Assembly (NCBI GenBank): GCA_008180335.1
Contig: VTEF01000013.1
Coordinates: 1 to 43,493 of the forward strand
DNA: 43,493 bases
Source: Priestia megaterium
GTDB lineage: Bacteria; Bacillota; Bacilli; Bacillales; Bacillaceae_H
Direction of reading: 5' to 3'
Positions 26,461 through 35,578 of this stretch are shown here, piece after piece. The stretch's first letter is position 1; each line of letters opens with the position of its first letter. The notes beneath the pieces were generated by a model, which saw only the letters and a program-made list of their open reading frames with translations, made no database searches and was not told where the DNA came from. A program made the translations under genes and the position numbers.

Positions 26461-26763
26461 TTAAATTATTTTCTTTTTTACTTTAAATTTAGAATAGAAA
26501 GTAACACATATAAATAAAGTTGCTATTAGAGAAGCTTCTATCATATATACTCCATCCCAGTCATTTGAAGCCCCTGTTAATACCCATACTTGATAAGGAG
26601 CAAAAACAATACAACTAACAAGTAAAATTCCCCAAAACATCATAAATATATTATGTTTTATCTCTTTTGGTATTGAATTTGTATGTGCTTTTTCAATTGC
26701 AGTTATCCTTTTAAGAGCCACTAAAAGCGTTAACACTGCAACAACCAAAAAAAAAAGATCCAT
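26461..26763 (-). CDS. Hypothetical membrane protein (100 aa)
   Basis: A 100-aa protein with three hydrophobic segments (about residues 2-18, 38-60 and 72-90) and a basic C-terminus (KFKVKKK). AAAGGAAGT lies about 11 nt before the ATG. No family recognised; it stands alone. Confidence 0.6.
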   Translation of the reverse strand: MDLFFLVVAVLTLLVALKRITAIEKAHTNSIPKEIKHNIFMMFWGILLVSCIVFAPYQVWVLTGASNDWDGVYMIEASLIATLFICVTFYSKFKVKKKII

Positions 26764-27169
26764 CGATTGATTACTTCCTTTCTTTCATAATCTGTATAGA
26801 AGATTATAAACTGCATTAAAAAAAGAAGCATATGTTGGAACCATTTCTTTTGTGATTCTATCTTGCCCTATTAATACAACAAGAAAAACCGAAACCCCTT
26901 CTTTGTGAAGATAAGAGATTTCGGTTCATTTTTTATAAACAGTTTAACTTTAATTTAACATCTGCACAATTTAGATAAGAATAATGAAGCCCTTTGAAAA
27001 TACAGGTGTTCACTCCGTCATAGGCCCGGCTCAATGACCATCTTTTTATTAAAGAAGTATGTGTTCATATATAGATGTTCGCTAACCAAAACGCATTCAA
27101 AAATCTCGATACAACTGATTCCTATTCACTTCAATCGTTTTCATACGCATTTCTTCAAAAGTAAAAAAT
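26764..27169. other. Gene-free stretch of about 400 bp
   Basis: It contains one clear element, a hairpin AACCGAAA (26887-26894) / TTTCGGTT (26919-26926) with T tracts on both strands, probably a terminator. The rest holds no frame with a ribosome site and no repeat that I can see. Confidence 0.6.
26887..26926. terminator. Bidirectional terminator-like hairpin
   Basis: An 8-bp outer stem AACCGAAA / TTTCGGTT with an inner CTTC/GAAG stem, flanked by A and T tracts. It is about 245 nt beyond the HAD hydrolase stop, so which transcript it ends is unclear. Confidence 0.55.
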
Positions 27170-27982
27170 TTAGCTTAAACAAAATTTATTATGCTGCCTT
27201 TTAAGTGCGTATACCTCATCTATTGAATTTAAACTTCCCAGCTCTTCAATTTTTTGTACTAAAGAGTTTTCGATATCCTCATTTAAAGACAATTGTTCTG
27301 AAGAAAATGGTGCTAGTTGAGAATGTTCACCTACCATAACAGAATACATTGCATGTTGAAACATTGAAATATCATTGGCATCATTACCGAATGCGATATA
27401 TTCTCCGTCTTCTACACCCAGTTGCTGCAGTCCACTCCATTTATCTATTCCTCTTGGACTTACATCTAGGACACCCTCATTTCCATGTACGTGAACGACA
27501 ACCTCCATTTTTCTAAGCTGTTCTTCTACTTCTTTCATATTATTTGAAGTGAGCATCAAGATTTTCACAATAGGTCTTAACTCATCCAAGGCAACCTTTT
27601 TGGCACGTCCTTGCGGATCAAGATTTTGCAAGATCGGATGTTCGGCTGGCCCCGTATATGCATAATCCCATTCACTATCTATCAAATAAGTAATATTATA
27701 CGTATCTAGTAGTTGAGCAATATCAGCGAGTATTTCTTCATCGAAGCTCACCGTAGAAATGATTCTTCCGTTAGTCGCAACCATTGAACCATTTCCGCCA
27801 ATCATTCGGTATTGATGAAAGCGTTCGTGTAAAACAGGGAGTAAATCACGAATTGGTCTAGCTGAAGCAAAAATCACTTCATGTTCTTGTGCTACTAATT
27901 TTTCTAATGACGTAAGTAATTTTTCAGAAACAGGCCGTCCTTTAAAACAAATCGTCCCGTCCAAATCAAATACAAATTTCAT
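27170..27982 (-). CDS. HAD family (Cof-type) phosphatase
   Basis: A 270-aa HAD hydrolase of the Cof/YkrA type. Motif I is FVFDLDGTICF with the nucleophile Asp near residue 5, motif II ASARP, and the Lys plus motif IV are RGIDKWSGLQQLG and AFGNDANDISMF. The C2-type cap lies between. Substrates of such enzymes are commonly sugar phosphates or flavin phosphates; the specific one is unknown. ATG 27982 has GGGGGTG 6 nt upstream. It diverges from the Crp/Fnr regulator gene. Confidence 0.9.
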   Translation of the reverse strand: MKFVFDLDGTICFKGRPVSEKLLTSLEKLVAQEHEVIFASARPIRDLLPVLHERFHQYRMIGGNGSMVATNGRIISTVSFDEEILADIAQLLDTYNITYLIDSEWDYAYTGPAEHPILQNLDPQGRAKKVALDELRPIVKILMLTSNNMKEVEEQLRKMEVVVHVHGNEGVLDVSPRGIDKWSGLQQLGVEDGEYIAFGNDANDISMFQHAMYSVMVGEHSQLAPFSSEQLSLNEDIENSLVQKIEELGSLNSIDEVYALKRQHNKFCLS

Positions 27983-28071
27983 TCTATGCACCCCCACATC
28001 TTTTTATTACTCTCATCATATCAATTTATCTTATAATGAAAAGGACATATGTCCCAAAAAGGAGATTTCAT

Positions 28072-28770
28072 ATGAAACTTATTCACGATTTAAAGCCACT
28101 TGAAGCAAAATTACATGAATATCATCTTGAGAAAATGTTTGACCTAACAAAACCAATCCCATTTACACTGCAGCAATACGAAAGAGGAGAAATCATTCTA
28201 CACGAAGGAATTGCCATGCAGTCTCTTTTATTTTTAGTAGAAGGGAAAGTGAAAATAACATCGAGTGTCGAAACCGGAAAGTCACTCTTACTACGGTTTA
28301 GCCATCCTTTTTCCATCATCGGTGATATTGAATTGATTCGTGGCGTTCCCGTCCAATCTCAAATCGAAGCAGTCAATGAATGTTTATTGATTGGACTATC
28401 CTTTGACTATATCAAGCAGCATGAAAGAGAAAATCTAAGACTTTTACATGCACTTTTAGATCATTTAAGCTATAAGCTCCAAACTTGTACAACAGCCTCT
28501 CGTGTGAACTTATTAGCACCTGTCGAAAATCGTTTTGCAAGTTACCTTATGTCCACATTATTACCTGAACGTGACTACACCTTTGGAATGGAGCTAAAAA
28601 CAGCAAATATTGAAGAAATCGCAAATCTACTTGGCACGACACGCCGCCATCTAAATCGAGTGATTCATTCTCTTTCTCAAAAGAAAATTATTGAAAGAAA
28701 CAAAAATTCCATCCGCATATTAAATTGGGAGGATTTAGAAAGCCTCTCCAATGGAATTCGATATGAATAA
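28072..28770 (+). CDS. Crp/Fnr family transcriptional regulator
   Basis: A 232-aa regulator with an N-terminal cyclic-nucleotide-binding-like beta domain (YERGEIILHEGIAMQSLLFLVEGKVKI) and a C-terminal winged helix (ANIEEIANLLGTTRRHLNRVIHSL). It resembles YeiL-type members. No cysteine cluster for an Fe-S centre is seen at the N-terminus, unlike Fnr. AAGGAG lies 8 nt before ATG 28072. It diverges from the HAD hydrolase, which may be a target. Confidence 0.9.
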   Translation: MKLIHDLKPLEAKLHEYHLEKMFDLTKPIPFTLQQYERGEIILHEGIAMQSLLFLVEGKVKITSSVETGKSLLLRFSHPFSIIGDIELIRGVPVQSQIEAVNECLLIGLSFDYIKQHERENLRLLHALLDHLSYKLQTCTTASRVNLLAPVENRFASYLMSTLLPERDYTFGMELKTANIEEIANLLGTTRRHLNRVIHSLSQKKIIERNKNSIRILNWEDLESLSNGIRYE

Positions 28771-28774
28771 AAAA

Positions 28775-28806
28775 TGGATAACCCTCGTTCCTTTGGGGGT
28801 TATCCA
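28775..28806 (+). terminator. Hairpin after the Crp/Fnr gene
   Basis: A 10-bp stem TGGATAACCC / GGGTTATCCA just after the stop codon. The T tail is poor, so termination is only probable. Confidence 0.55.
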
Positions 28807-28961
28807 TAGATGCCTACATTTTAAATCATGATAGCAAATGATCTTGTTAGCATTAAAAGAGATTTATTTTCAAAGCTATACAAAGTTATATTCACTTACA
28901 ATAAAGTTGATTAATTGTATACTCCAAATATACATAGCACCTTCCGGAAAAGGAGTGCTGC

Positions 28962-29495
28962 TCAAAAATTAGTTGGAAGCAAGGAGTACACGTTCGTATC
29001 ATATGGAACATTATTTTGATACATATAATTTCTAAGAACACCTTCTTTTTTAAATCCTAACTTTGCTAACAACACATTGGATGCTTTGTTTTCTGTAAAA
29101 ACAACAGCTCCAATACGAGTTAACTGAAGCTCATTAAATCCGTATGATATAACTTTTAAAACTGCTTCAGTGGCATATCCATTTCCCCATTGCTCAGGTA
29201 AAAGCGCATAAGCTATTTCAGCTCTCTTATGTTCAGAAGACCATTCATGAAATCCAATAGTTCCAATAATCCCTTCTGTTTCTTTTATTTCAATTCCCCA
29301 TTTAATTCCTCGTTTTTCCTTGTAGTTATTTGAAAAATTCTTAATTATATTTTTAACCTGTTCGATATTTGTTAATGGATTTTGCCCATAGTAACGTAAT
29401 ACATCCTCATTTGAAAAACAGTTCAATATCCCTTGCGCATCATCTTCTATTAGCTCTCTCAAGATTAGTCTTTCTGTTTCTAATACAGGAAACAT
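28962..29495 (-). CDS. GNAT N-acetyltransferase (RimJ/RimL type)
   Basis: A 177-aa GNAT protein. The N-terminus LETERLILREL is typical of the RimJ/RimL group; the acetyl-CoA loop is PEQWGNGYATEAV, followed by ASNVLLAKLGFKKEG. Possible substrates are protein N-termini or small amines; unknown here. ATG 29495 has AAAAGGAGTGGG upstream. Monocistronic. Confidence 0.9.
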   Translation of the reverse strand: MFPVLETERLILRELIEDDAQGILNCFSNEDVLRYYGQNPLTNIEQVKNIIKNFSNNYKEKRGIKWGIEIKETEGIIGTIGFHEWSSEHKRAEIAYALLPEQWGNGYATEAVLKVISYGFNELQLTRIGAVVFTENKASNVLLAKLGFKKEGVLRNYMYQNNVPYDTNVYSLLPTNF

Positions 29496-29644
29496 TCTCC
29501 CACTCCTTTTTATATACATGCATAAATTTTACAATTTATCCCAACAGAAGTACCCACAAAAAGTTTTCTTTACAATTAACACATCACTTTAAACTTGCGA
29601 CAATTATTTCAAATTTCCATCCTTTTCACAATAGGTTATTTCAA

Positions 29645-29684
29645 AAAAAAGTCCAATTGTGGAATAACACGATTGGACTTTTTT
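29645..29684. terminator. Bidirectional terminator after the MFS gene
   Basis: AAAAAAGTCCAAT and ATTGGACTTTTTT arms around a 14-nt loop, with T tracts on both strands. It lies about 105 nt after the MFS stop. Confidence 0.85.
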
Positions 29685-29789
29685 AATAGCCTTATTGTTT
29701 TTTAACAACTTTATTTGTAATTAAAAGACTTAATTTCAAGTTCACAGTGGAAAACTTAATGCACCTTTTAATATCTAAGATATTTATCT

Positions 29790-31067
29790 TTAATTTTTCG
29801 TTTCCATAGCTGATTGTACGAAGGAATCTTCTTCTTTTAATTTAAAAAGCGGAACAACGAGTAACGATCCTATCAGGAATAATATGCCTGAGACTATATA
29901 TACACCAAATAAAGTCAGTGGATCTTTTACAAGTCCTGATGCTGACATACCAACGACCATCATCCCCATAAATAACGGATTTAGTACACCATTGACACGT
30001 CCGACAAATGCTTCGTTTGTATTTTTTAAAATTAAAGTATTAACCCCGATATGGATACATGGGAAGAACATCCCGTTCAGGACTTGCAATACGATGGTTA
30101 ACACCACACTGGTGGACCATCCAATCCCAATCGTAAAGATCATACTAGCAAAGATTCCAATGGCTAAAAGCTTTTGCGGCGAGATTTTCTTCGAAAAAGC
30201 CATAACGATTCCTCCGCCAAGCAACATACCAGCTCCATTGGCCATTAGCAACCACTGTAGGAATTCCTTCGTCTTCCCAAGGTTCTCAATGGTTACAAAA
30301 ATCGCGAGCGGAGTAATGAGTCCTACAGCTAAACCACAAACAGCGAATACACCACCCATTGATTTCAGTACCTTACTTGACATTACATAGCGAAAACCAT
30401 CTGCCAGCTCTTTTTTGAAATCACTTTCTTCTTCAGTCTTTTCCTTTTCCATGTCACGTGGAAGAACCATTAACACTAAAGCAGAAAGTAAAAACATAAT
30501 ACCCATGACGGCAATTGAAGTATAAATGCCATACTTTTGGTAGACAAATGTTCCAATAATCGGTCCGATGACCATAAAGATTGCCATCAATGATTGAAAC
30601 ATAGCCATGACGGATTGCAATTGCTCACCAGGAACATGCTGCTTTAACAGTTTCATAGCTGAAGGCATAGAGAACTGTGATAAAATAGCAGACACAAGTG
30701 TAGCAAAAAAGATTGCTTGCCACGAGCCGTAAATTAAGGTCAATAACACAACAAAGATAGACACAGCAGATAAAAAATCACACCAAACCATCGTCAGTTT
30801 TGGCTTCCATCTATCTGCAAAGGTACCTCCAATAAATGAAAAGATAAAGATCGGTGCAAACTCTGCTACAGAAATCAATGAAACATAAACAGGATCGTTA
30901 TTCGTGATTTCTGTAACATATAACAAGATTGCAAAATTCCTTATCCAGATTCCTAGTTGCAGCAAAAAATTTGAAGACATAATCGCTAGCACTATTCGGT
31001 TAGCGAATATATTTCCAGGAGGTTTGCCTGCTGATACAGTGGAACCTTCATTATTATTTATTTCCAA
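29790..31067 (-). CDS. MFS efflux transporter
   Basis: A 425-aa major facilitator with about twelve membrane helices, of the macrolide-efflux/MefA-like group by general layout. The loop between helices 2 and 3 is GGTFADRWKPKLTMV, the MFS A-like motif. The central loop (about 190-215) is acidic and lysine-rich (EKEKTEEESDFKKE). I chose TTG 31067 (MEINNNEG), because AGGTAGG is 6 nt upstream; the frame is open to 31187 without another ribosome site. The substrate is unknown; aqpZ diverges upstream. Confidence 0.9.
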   Translation of the reverse strand: MEINNNEGSTVSAGKPPGNIFANRIVLAIMSSNFLLQLGIWIRNFAILLYVTEITNNDPVYVSLISVAEFAPIFIFSFIGGTFADRWKPKLTMVWCDFLSAVSIFVVLLTLIYGSWQAIFFATLVSAILSQFSMPSAMKLLKQHVPGEQLQSVMAMFQSLMAIFMVIGPIIGTFVYQKYGIYTSIAVMGIMFLLSALVLMVLPRDMEKEKTEEESDFKKELADGFRYVMSSKVLKSMGGVFAVCGLAVGLITPLAIFVTIENLGKTKEFLQWLLMANGAGMLLGGGIVMAFSKKISPQKLLAIGIFASMIFTIGIGWSTSVVLTIVLQVLNGMFFPCIHIGVNTLILKNTNEAFVGRVNGVLNPLFMGMMVVGMSASGLVKDPLTLFGVYIVSGILFLIGSLLVVPLFKLKEEDSFVQSAMETKN

Positions 31068-31207
31068 TATAATCCTACCTTTCAAAAAAGCATAAGTTAT
31101 CTCATCCATTTTAGCACCGTCAAAATTTAAAAGAAACATTTTAAAAGATGTCCCTGATAACGATATTTTGTTAAAGAAGATGATCAAACTTTATTTTAAA
31201 TTAACAA

Positions 31208-31237
31208 TTGTCTAACAAAAAACTGCTATTCTACAAT
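31208..31237 (+). promoter_or_regulatory. Likely SigA promoter of aqpZ
   Basis: TTGTCT (31208-31213), an 18-bp spacer and TACAAT (31232-31237), about 33 nt before the aqpZ start. Confidence 0.6.
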
Positions 31238-31269
31238 TATATCAAATTTATATCCAGAGGAGGTAAATT

Positions 31270-31935
31270 ATGTTAAAAAAAGTAATTGCTGAATTTATTG
31301 GTACATTTGTACTTGTATTATTCGGAACTGGAACAGCTGTTTTAGGAGGAGGAATTGAAGGTATTGGAATTTTAGGAATCGCAATGGCCTTCGGATTATC
31401 CATTGTTGCCATGGCATACAGTATTGGAACAATTTCTGGATGCCACGTGAATCCTGCGGTATCCATTGCCATGTTTATGAATAAACGAATTAACACAACA
31501 GAGCTTACTTATTATGTAATAGCTCAAATTTTAGGTGGATTGTTAGGAACTGCAGTATTAGTAACAATTTTAAAATCATCTAACCTTCCTTTAGATAACC
31601 TAGGACAAAATGGGTTTGGAAACCTTGGTTCATCAGGTTCCTTTTTAGTCGAATTTGTGCTAACATTCGTCTTTATTCTAGTAATTATTGCTGTAACAGG
31701 TAAAAAAGGTAACGCACAGTTAGCAGGACTTGTAATTGGATTTACTTTAGTGTTAGTTCACTTATTAGGTATCCCATTAACCGGAACTTCTGTTAACCCT
31801 GCTCGTAGCTTTGCACCAGCTTTATTTGCTGGCGGAGAAGCTCTGTCTCAATTATGGGTATTTATTATCGCTCCAATTGTTGGCGGGATCGTTGCTGCCA
31901 TTGTAGGGAAATTTGCATTAAATACTGACGAATAG
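31270..31935 (+). CDS. aqpZ: Aquaporin Z-type water channel
   Basis: A 221-aa MIP-family channel with six helices and both NPA boxes (residues 61-63 and 176-178). The second box reads NPARSF rather than NPARD, so it is a water channel rather than a glycerol facilitator. The selectivity-filter residues of AqpZ can be placed (Phe41, His164, Thr173, Arg179). AGGAGG lies 8 nt before the ATG, and a strong terminator follows. Confidence 0.95.
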   Translation: MLKKVIAEFIGTFVLVLFGTGTAVLGGGIEGIGILGIAMAFGLSIVAMAYSIGTISGCHVNPAVSIAMFMNKRINTTELTYYVIAQILGGLLGTAVLVTILKSSNLPLDNLGQNGFGNLGSSGSFLVEFVLTFVFILVIIAVTGKKGNAQLAGLVIGFTLVLVHLLGIPLTGTSVNPARSFAPALFAGGEALSQLWVFIIAPIVGGIVAAIVGKFALNTDE

Positions 31936-31982
31936 ATTTTTTAATACTTTCGAAAATACATAAGCAAGTCTTATTCTGCAGT

Positions 31983-32028
31983 GCACCTCGAGCTTTAGAC
32001 ATGGTCTAAAATTGAGGGTGCTTTTTTT
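31983..32028 (+). terminator. Terminator of aqpZ
   Basis: Outer arms GCACCTC / GAGGGTGC with a one-base bulge, inner arms TTTAGAC / GTCTAAA, then seven T. Confidence 0.9.
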
Positions 32029-32106
32029 ATGGCTAAATTCTCAATTACAAGAGACTTATCTATATTTTCTTTTTGGTTAAGGAACGATTTGTATCACTCG
32101 GATAAC

Positions 32107-32220
32107 TCAAAAAAACACGGACTCCATTTCCTCTAACCCTTTTGATTCTGTTTGTTCTTTTAGTTATTCAGCCAACAGCAATGCATCGTTCATGCTTTTA
32201 CTAGCAAAACTTCTATCCAT
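32107..32220 (-). pseudogene. Eroded reading frame, family unknown
   Basis: The minus strand reads MDRSFASKSMNDALLLAE, a TAA stop, then in the same frame LKEQTESKGLEEMESVFF and a stop. The sequence on both sides of the stop has protein-like helical character, suggesting the end of a decayed gene. No family recognised, and chance cannot be excluded. Confidence 0.25.
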
Positions 32221-32334
32221 CAAAGATCGGAATTCATTTCTGTTAAGTTATGACACTAAAAAAGCATATGTACCATACTTAATACAAAGTTTCTTAAAAA
32301 TATTGAATTAAAAATCAAAATAGTGACATAAGAA

Positions 32335-32358
32335 AAAGTCTACTTTTCAGTAGACTTT
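32335..32358 (-). terminator. Minus-strand terminator in the decayed stretch
   Basis: A 10-bp stem AAAGTCTACT / AGTAGACTTT with a 4-nt loop; on the minus strand TTTTTC follows. It directly follows the eroded frame at 32357-32530, so it probably belonged to that lost gene. Confidence 0.65.
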
Positions 32359-32530
32359 AGGTTAAGTTTTTATTTCTAAAATCATATAAATGGACACCAT
32401 GAGATCTGAGATATCTTCATATCGTTTCAACCTGTATTCCAATTCTTTGACTAATTTCAATAACAGAAAAGCACTCATTACCAGTATCTTTCACACTCCC
32501 AATCTAATCGGTCATCCATTCATGAGTCAC
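32357..32530 (-). pseudogene. Eroded frame with a helix-turn-helix-like segment
   Basis: One minus-strand frame from 32530 contains two stops (32504-32506 and 32417-32419) but otherwise reads through. Between and after them it gives FSVIEISQRIGIQVETI and RYLRSHGVHLYDF, which resembles a MerR-like helix-turn-helix. It ends next to a terminator. I read it as a gene remnant; the assignment is weak. Confidence 0.3.
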
Positions 32531-32855
32531 AACAACATTTATAATTATTCTACTAAAAATTTATAGTTGTTATTAAAAAAATAAAGTAACTTGTCGGAAG
32601 CTTTAGTAGAACAATTCAATCTAAGTTAGTCGGTTCTTTACCGTAAAAGAATTCAATTTTTTTGATTAAAACCCGCTTAAAGTACAAAATTTTAGAAATA
32701 TTGTGGTACATTTGAAAAATACAGAACAATTAAATTCCAGTTTTTCTTACTTAAGTATTTCTTCCTATTACCTATTATCTTAGCTATGATAAATAAGGAA
32801 AAGTTAACTTAAGCAAATACACAAATTGAATAGTCTATAGAGGATGTGAGAAGTT

Positions 32856-33560
32856 ATGATATCCATTTTAGTCTTAGAAGATGATGAGTCTCTAGGGTAC
32901 GGTCTTCAGTATGCATTTGAGAAAGAAAATTGGAATGTCAGGTTAACAAAGTCTATAAGTGAAGCTGAAGAATTTTTACAAAAGCAAACTCCTAGTTTAA
33001 TTTTATTAGACAATCATTTACCAGATGGATTAGGAATTGATTTTTGTAAAAGAATAAGACAGTCTTCCAACGTCCCTATTATTTTTCTAACAGCTGCTGA
33101 TGAGGAAATTGATATTGTCAGAGGGTTAGATATGGGGGCAGATGATTATATAACGAAGCCTTTTCGGGTTATGGAATTAACTTCGAGGGTGAAATCTGCC
33201 TTAAGAAGGGCAGTCATGATAGGGCACTCTTCTTCATTAAGACATGAGATTAAATCGAAGGATATTGCTCTGTTCATTGAGATGCAGCGTGCTGAAAAAA
33301 ATGGAGTTGATTTAAGATTAACTACTACAGAGTACAAACTATTGGTCACTTTCATAAAAAATGCCAACCAGATTTTATCAAGGGAGCAACTATTACAGAA
33401 ATTATGGGATATCGATGGGAACTTTATCGATGATAACACACTTTCCGTTAATATCCGCCGATTAAGAGAAAAAATTGAAGAATGTCCCTCTAATCCAAAA
33501 TACATAAGAACTATTCGAGGAAAAGGGTACATATGGGAGCAAGGAAGTGTAAGCTCTTGA
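32856..33560 (+). CDS. OmpR-family response regulator
   Basis: A 234-aa regulator. The receiver domain has LEDDESLG, the phospho-acceptor Asp52 in LILLDNHLPDG and the switch Lys in DDYITKPF. The C-terminal winged helix has LTTTEYKLLVTF and VNIRRLREKIE. GAGGATGTGAGAAG precedes the ATG. It forms one operon with the kinase and probably controls the adjacent ABC transporter, as in Bacillus peptide-sensing modules. Confidence 0.94.
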   Translation: MISILVLEDDESLGYGLQYAFEKENWNVRLTKSISEAEEFLQKQTPSLILLDNHLPDGLGIDFCKRIRQSSNVPIIFLTAADEEIDIVRGLDMGADDYITKPFRVMELTSRVKSALRRAVMIGHSSSLRHEIKSKDIALFIEMQRAEKNGVDLRLTTTEYKLLVTFIKNANQILSREQLLQKLWDIDGNFIDDNTLSVNIRRLREKIEECPSNPKYIRTIRGKGYIWEQGSVSS

Positions 33561-34804
33561 TCAGATCTATTTTAAAAAACAAAGAATTTAAGGTACACAT
33601 TTTTCTATTAACTTTATCTATTGTAATTCTTACCTCAGCTACAAATTACTACATAACAAAAGTATATGAAAGTATTCATCATGAATGGGAGAGCAGAAAT
33701 ATGGCCGTTTTAGGGGTTATTTTAGATGAAAAACCAGAGTTAGAAGAAGAGGTAATCCCTTTATTCACAAAAGAAATTACGAGAGAAGAGGCCCAAAAAG
33801 GGTACGATTTAGCTAAAAAATATGGGTTTAGCTTGTCTTTATCTGATATTAACAAACCTTTTATGTATGAAACTTTAGAAAAAACCAGGATAAGCGTCGC
33901 TTTCTTGGCATCTTTGTGTTTAATTATCTTAATCTTACTATCATTTAGGATTTTCCATCATATATATGCCCAAATTAGAGACTTGTCTCTTGGAGTAGAA
34001 AAAATCATGAATGGTAATTTTCATCTCATCTCGTTAACGCAAGAAGAGGGAGATTTACCACTATTAAGGTTTCAATTTAACCAAATGGCAGAAAGGTTAA
34101 AGAACACCTTAGATCGACTAGGGCAAGAGAAAGTGTTATTAAAGAATTTAATCTCAGATATCTCCCATCAACTAAAAACTCCTTTGAGCTCTTCCCTAAT
34201 GTTTCACGATTTCTTAATCGATGACCCGGATCTAGAAAACCGGATTGATTTTTTAAGTAAAAGCAAGCAGCAACTCGAACGAATTCATTGGTTAATCAAA
34301 CAGTTATTAAATTTATCAAAGCTAGAATCTGGAATTATTCAGTTTAACATGAAAAATAATCCGATTCATTCCACAGTTGAAGAGGCAATCTTGTCACTAC
34401 AACAGAAAATAGAGACAAAAAACATTTCCATTCAATTCGATAACTTTAAAGAACCTATTTATTTTCATCATGACGAAAAGTGGTTAGGAGAAGCACTAAA
34501 AAATATTTTGAACAATGCAATTGATTATAGCGAGCCTCATGGAAAAATTACATTTGAATTAGAAAGGAAGCCTAACTTTTTAAGTATTGCTATAAAAGAT
34601 CAAGGTATTGGAATTTCTAAAGATGATTTACCTCATATTTTTGAACGTTTTTATCAAGCTAGATTAGACAGTCCTTCAGTCGAGGGAACAGGTATTGGCC
34701 TAGCACTTGCAAAATCCATTGTTAATAAACACGAAGGCCGAATAGAAGTAAGAAGTGCGGGCATTAACAAGGGCACAACTTTTATTCTTACATTTCCTAT
34801 TTAA
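33557..34804 (+). CDS. Sensor histidine kinase
   Basis: A 415-aa kinase with two membrane helices (about residues 12-32 and 112-132), an extracytoplasmic loop of about 80 residues, a HAMP-like linker, the H box DISHQLKTPLSS (His204), N box LKNILNNAIDYS, and G boxes DQGIGISKDD and GTGIGLALAKS. I chose TTG 33557, because it overlaps the regulator stop (TTGA) and AAGGAAG lies 7 nt upstream; an in-frame ATG at 33533 lies inside the regulator gene. The loop means it is not the short-loop BceS-type kinase that depends wholly on its transporter for sensing. Confidence 0.93.
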   Translation: MIRSILKNKEFKVHIFLLTLSIVILTSATNYYITKVYESIHHEWESRNMAVLGVILDEKPELEEEVIPLFTKEITREEAQKGYDLAKKYGFSLSLSDINKPFMYETLEKTRISVAFLASLCLIILILLSFRIFHHIYAQIRDLSLGVEKIMNGNFHLISLTQEEGDLPLLRFQFNQMAERLKNTLDRLGQEKVLLKNLISDISHQLKTPLSSSLMFHDFLIDDPDLENRIDFLSKSKQQLERIHWLIKQLLNLSKLESGIIQFNMKNNPIHSTVEEAILSLQQKIETKNISIQFDNFKEPIYFHHDEKWLGEALKNILNNAIDYSEPHGKITFELERKPNFLSIAIKDQGIGISKDDLPHIFERFYQARLDSPSVEGTGIGLALAKSIVNKHEGRIEVRSAGINKGTTFILTFPI

Positions 34805-34810
34805 ACCCTA

Positions 34811-34850
34811 GATGACAGAAATGTAAGAATGACTGTCATCTTCTTGTAAG
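34811..34850 (+). promoter_or_regulatory. Candidate response-regulator site before the ABC genes
   Basis: In the 75-nt gap after the kinase, GATGACAG (about 34811) and CTGTCATC are inverted copies, and two TGTAAG-type boxes (ATGTAAGA and TTGTAAGG, about two helical turns apart) form a direct repeat, as OmpR-family sites often do. A weak promoter (TTGATA, TAGAAA) follows. Binding is inferred. Confidence 0.45.
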
Positions 34851-34897
34851 GTTGATAGATTATCCTTTTCTTATAGAAAATGAGGAGGAAAAACGAG

Positions 34898-35578
34898 ATG
34901 GATTTACTACAGACAGCCGATTTAACGAAAACATATGGAGAAGGAGCAACAGCCGTTAAGGCATTAAAGACTACAAACCTTACAATAAGAAAAGGAGAGT
35001 TTGTCGCTGTTGTTGGAGCTAGTGGTTCTGGAAAAAGTACATTGCTACACTTACTTGGAGGACTTGATTCACCAACTAGTGGAGAGATATTTTTAGAAGG
35101 GCAAATGTTTTCAAATCTTACAGAACATGAACTATCAATTTATAGAAGAAGAAAGTTCGGCTTTATCTTTCAACAGTTTAATCTTTTGCCTGTTCTTTCT
35201 GCAGAAGAGAATATCTTACTTCCTTTATTATTAGATAGCAAAGTTGTTGATAAAGAGTACATTATGAACCTTATTGAATTCCTAGGTCTTACCAACAGAA
35301 AACACCACTTACCTAGCTCTCTGTCAGGAGGTCAGCAGCAAAGGGTTGCTATTGCTAGAGCTCTTTCAAATAAGCCCTCCATTATTTTTGCAGATGAGCC
35401 TACAGGGAATCTAGATAGTGTTTCTTCTGCAGAGGTACTAAGAATACTAAGAGATTCAATCAAACAGTACAACCAAACTCTTGTTATGATTACGCATGAT
35501 AGAGAGGTATCAGATTATGCCGACCGTGTGATTACCATTCACGATGGAGAAATCGTTGGTGATGAGGTAGTCATATGA
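34898..35578 (+). CDS. MacB/BceA-type ABC transporter ATPase
   Basis: A 226-aa ATPase: Walker A GASGSGKST, Q loop FIFQQFNLLP, signature [14 protein letters not shown], Walker B IIFADEPTGNLDS (the NLDS ending is typical of this LolD/MacB/BceA group) and switch His in VMITHDREVSDYADR. ATG 34898 has GAGGAGG 9 nt upstream. The stop overlaps the permease start. It works with the FtsX-type permease, probably in export, removal or sensing of envelope-active peptides. Confidence 0.94.
   Translation: MDLLQTADLTKTYGEGATAVKALKTTNLTIRKGEFVAVVGASGSGKSTLLHLLGGLDSPTSGEIFLEGQMFSNLTEHELSIYRRRKFGFIFQQFNLLPVLSAEENILLPLLLDSKVVDKEYIMNLIEFLGLTNRKHHLPSSLSGGQQQRVAIARALSNKPSIIFADEPTGNLDSVSSAEVLRILRDSIKQYNQTLVMITHDREVSDYADRVITIHDGEIVGDEVVI

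Larger units (their letters stand above)
32029..32855. other. AT-rich stretch of about 800 bp without intact genes
   Basis: It holds no complete gene. On the minus strand two eroded reading frames can be followed (32107-32220 and 32357-32530), plus a minus-strand terminator hairpin at 32335-32358. The 3' end should carry the promoter of the two-component operon: a TATGAT at about 32786 is a fair -10, but no good -35 matches. Confidence 0.6.

Noticed and set aside
28036-28071. Upstream extension of the Crp/Fnr gene by 12 codons
   Set aside because: The AAGGAG ribosome site lies inside this extension, so the ATG at 28072 is preferred.
29884-30390. Open frame of 168 codons opposite the MFS transporter
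   Set aside because: Antisense shadow; proline/threonine-rich composition typical of reversed membrane-protein codons.
33146-33532. Open frame of 128 codons opposite the response regulator
   Set aside because: Antisense shadow without a ribosome site.
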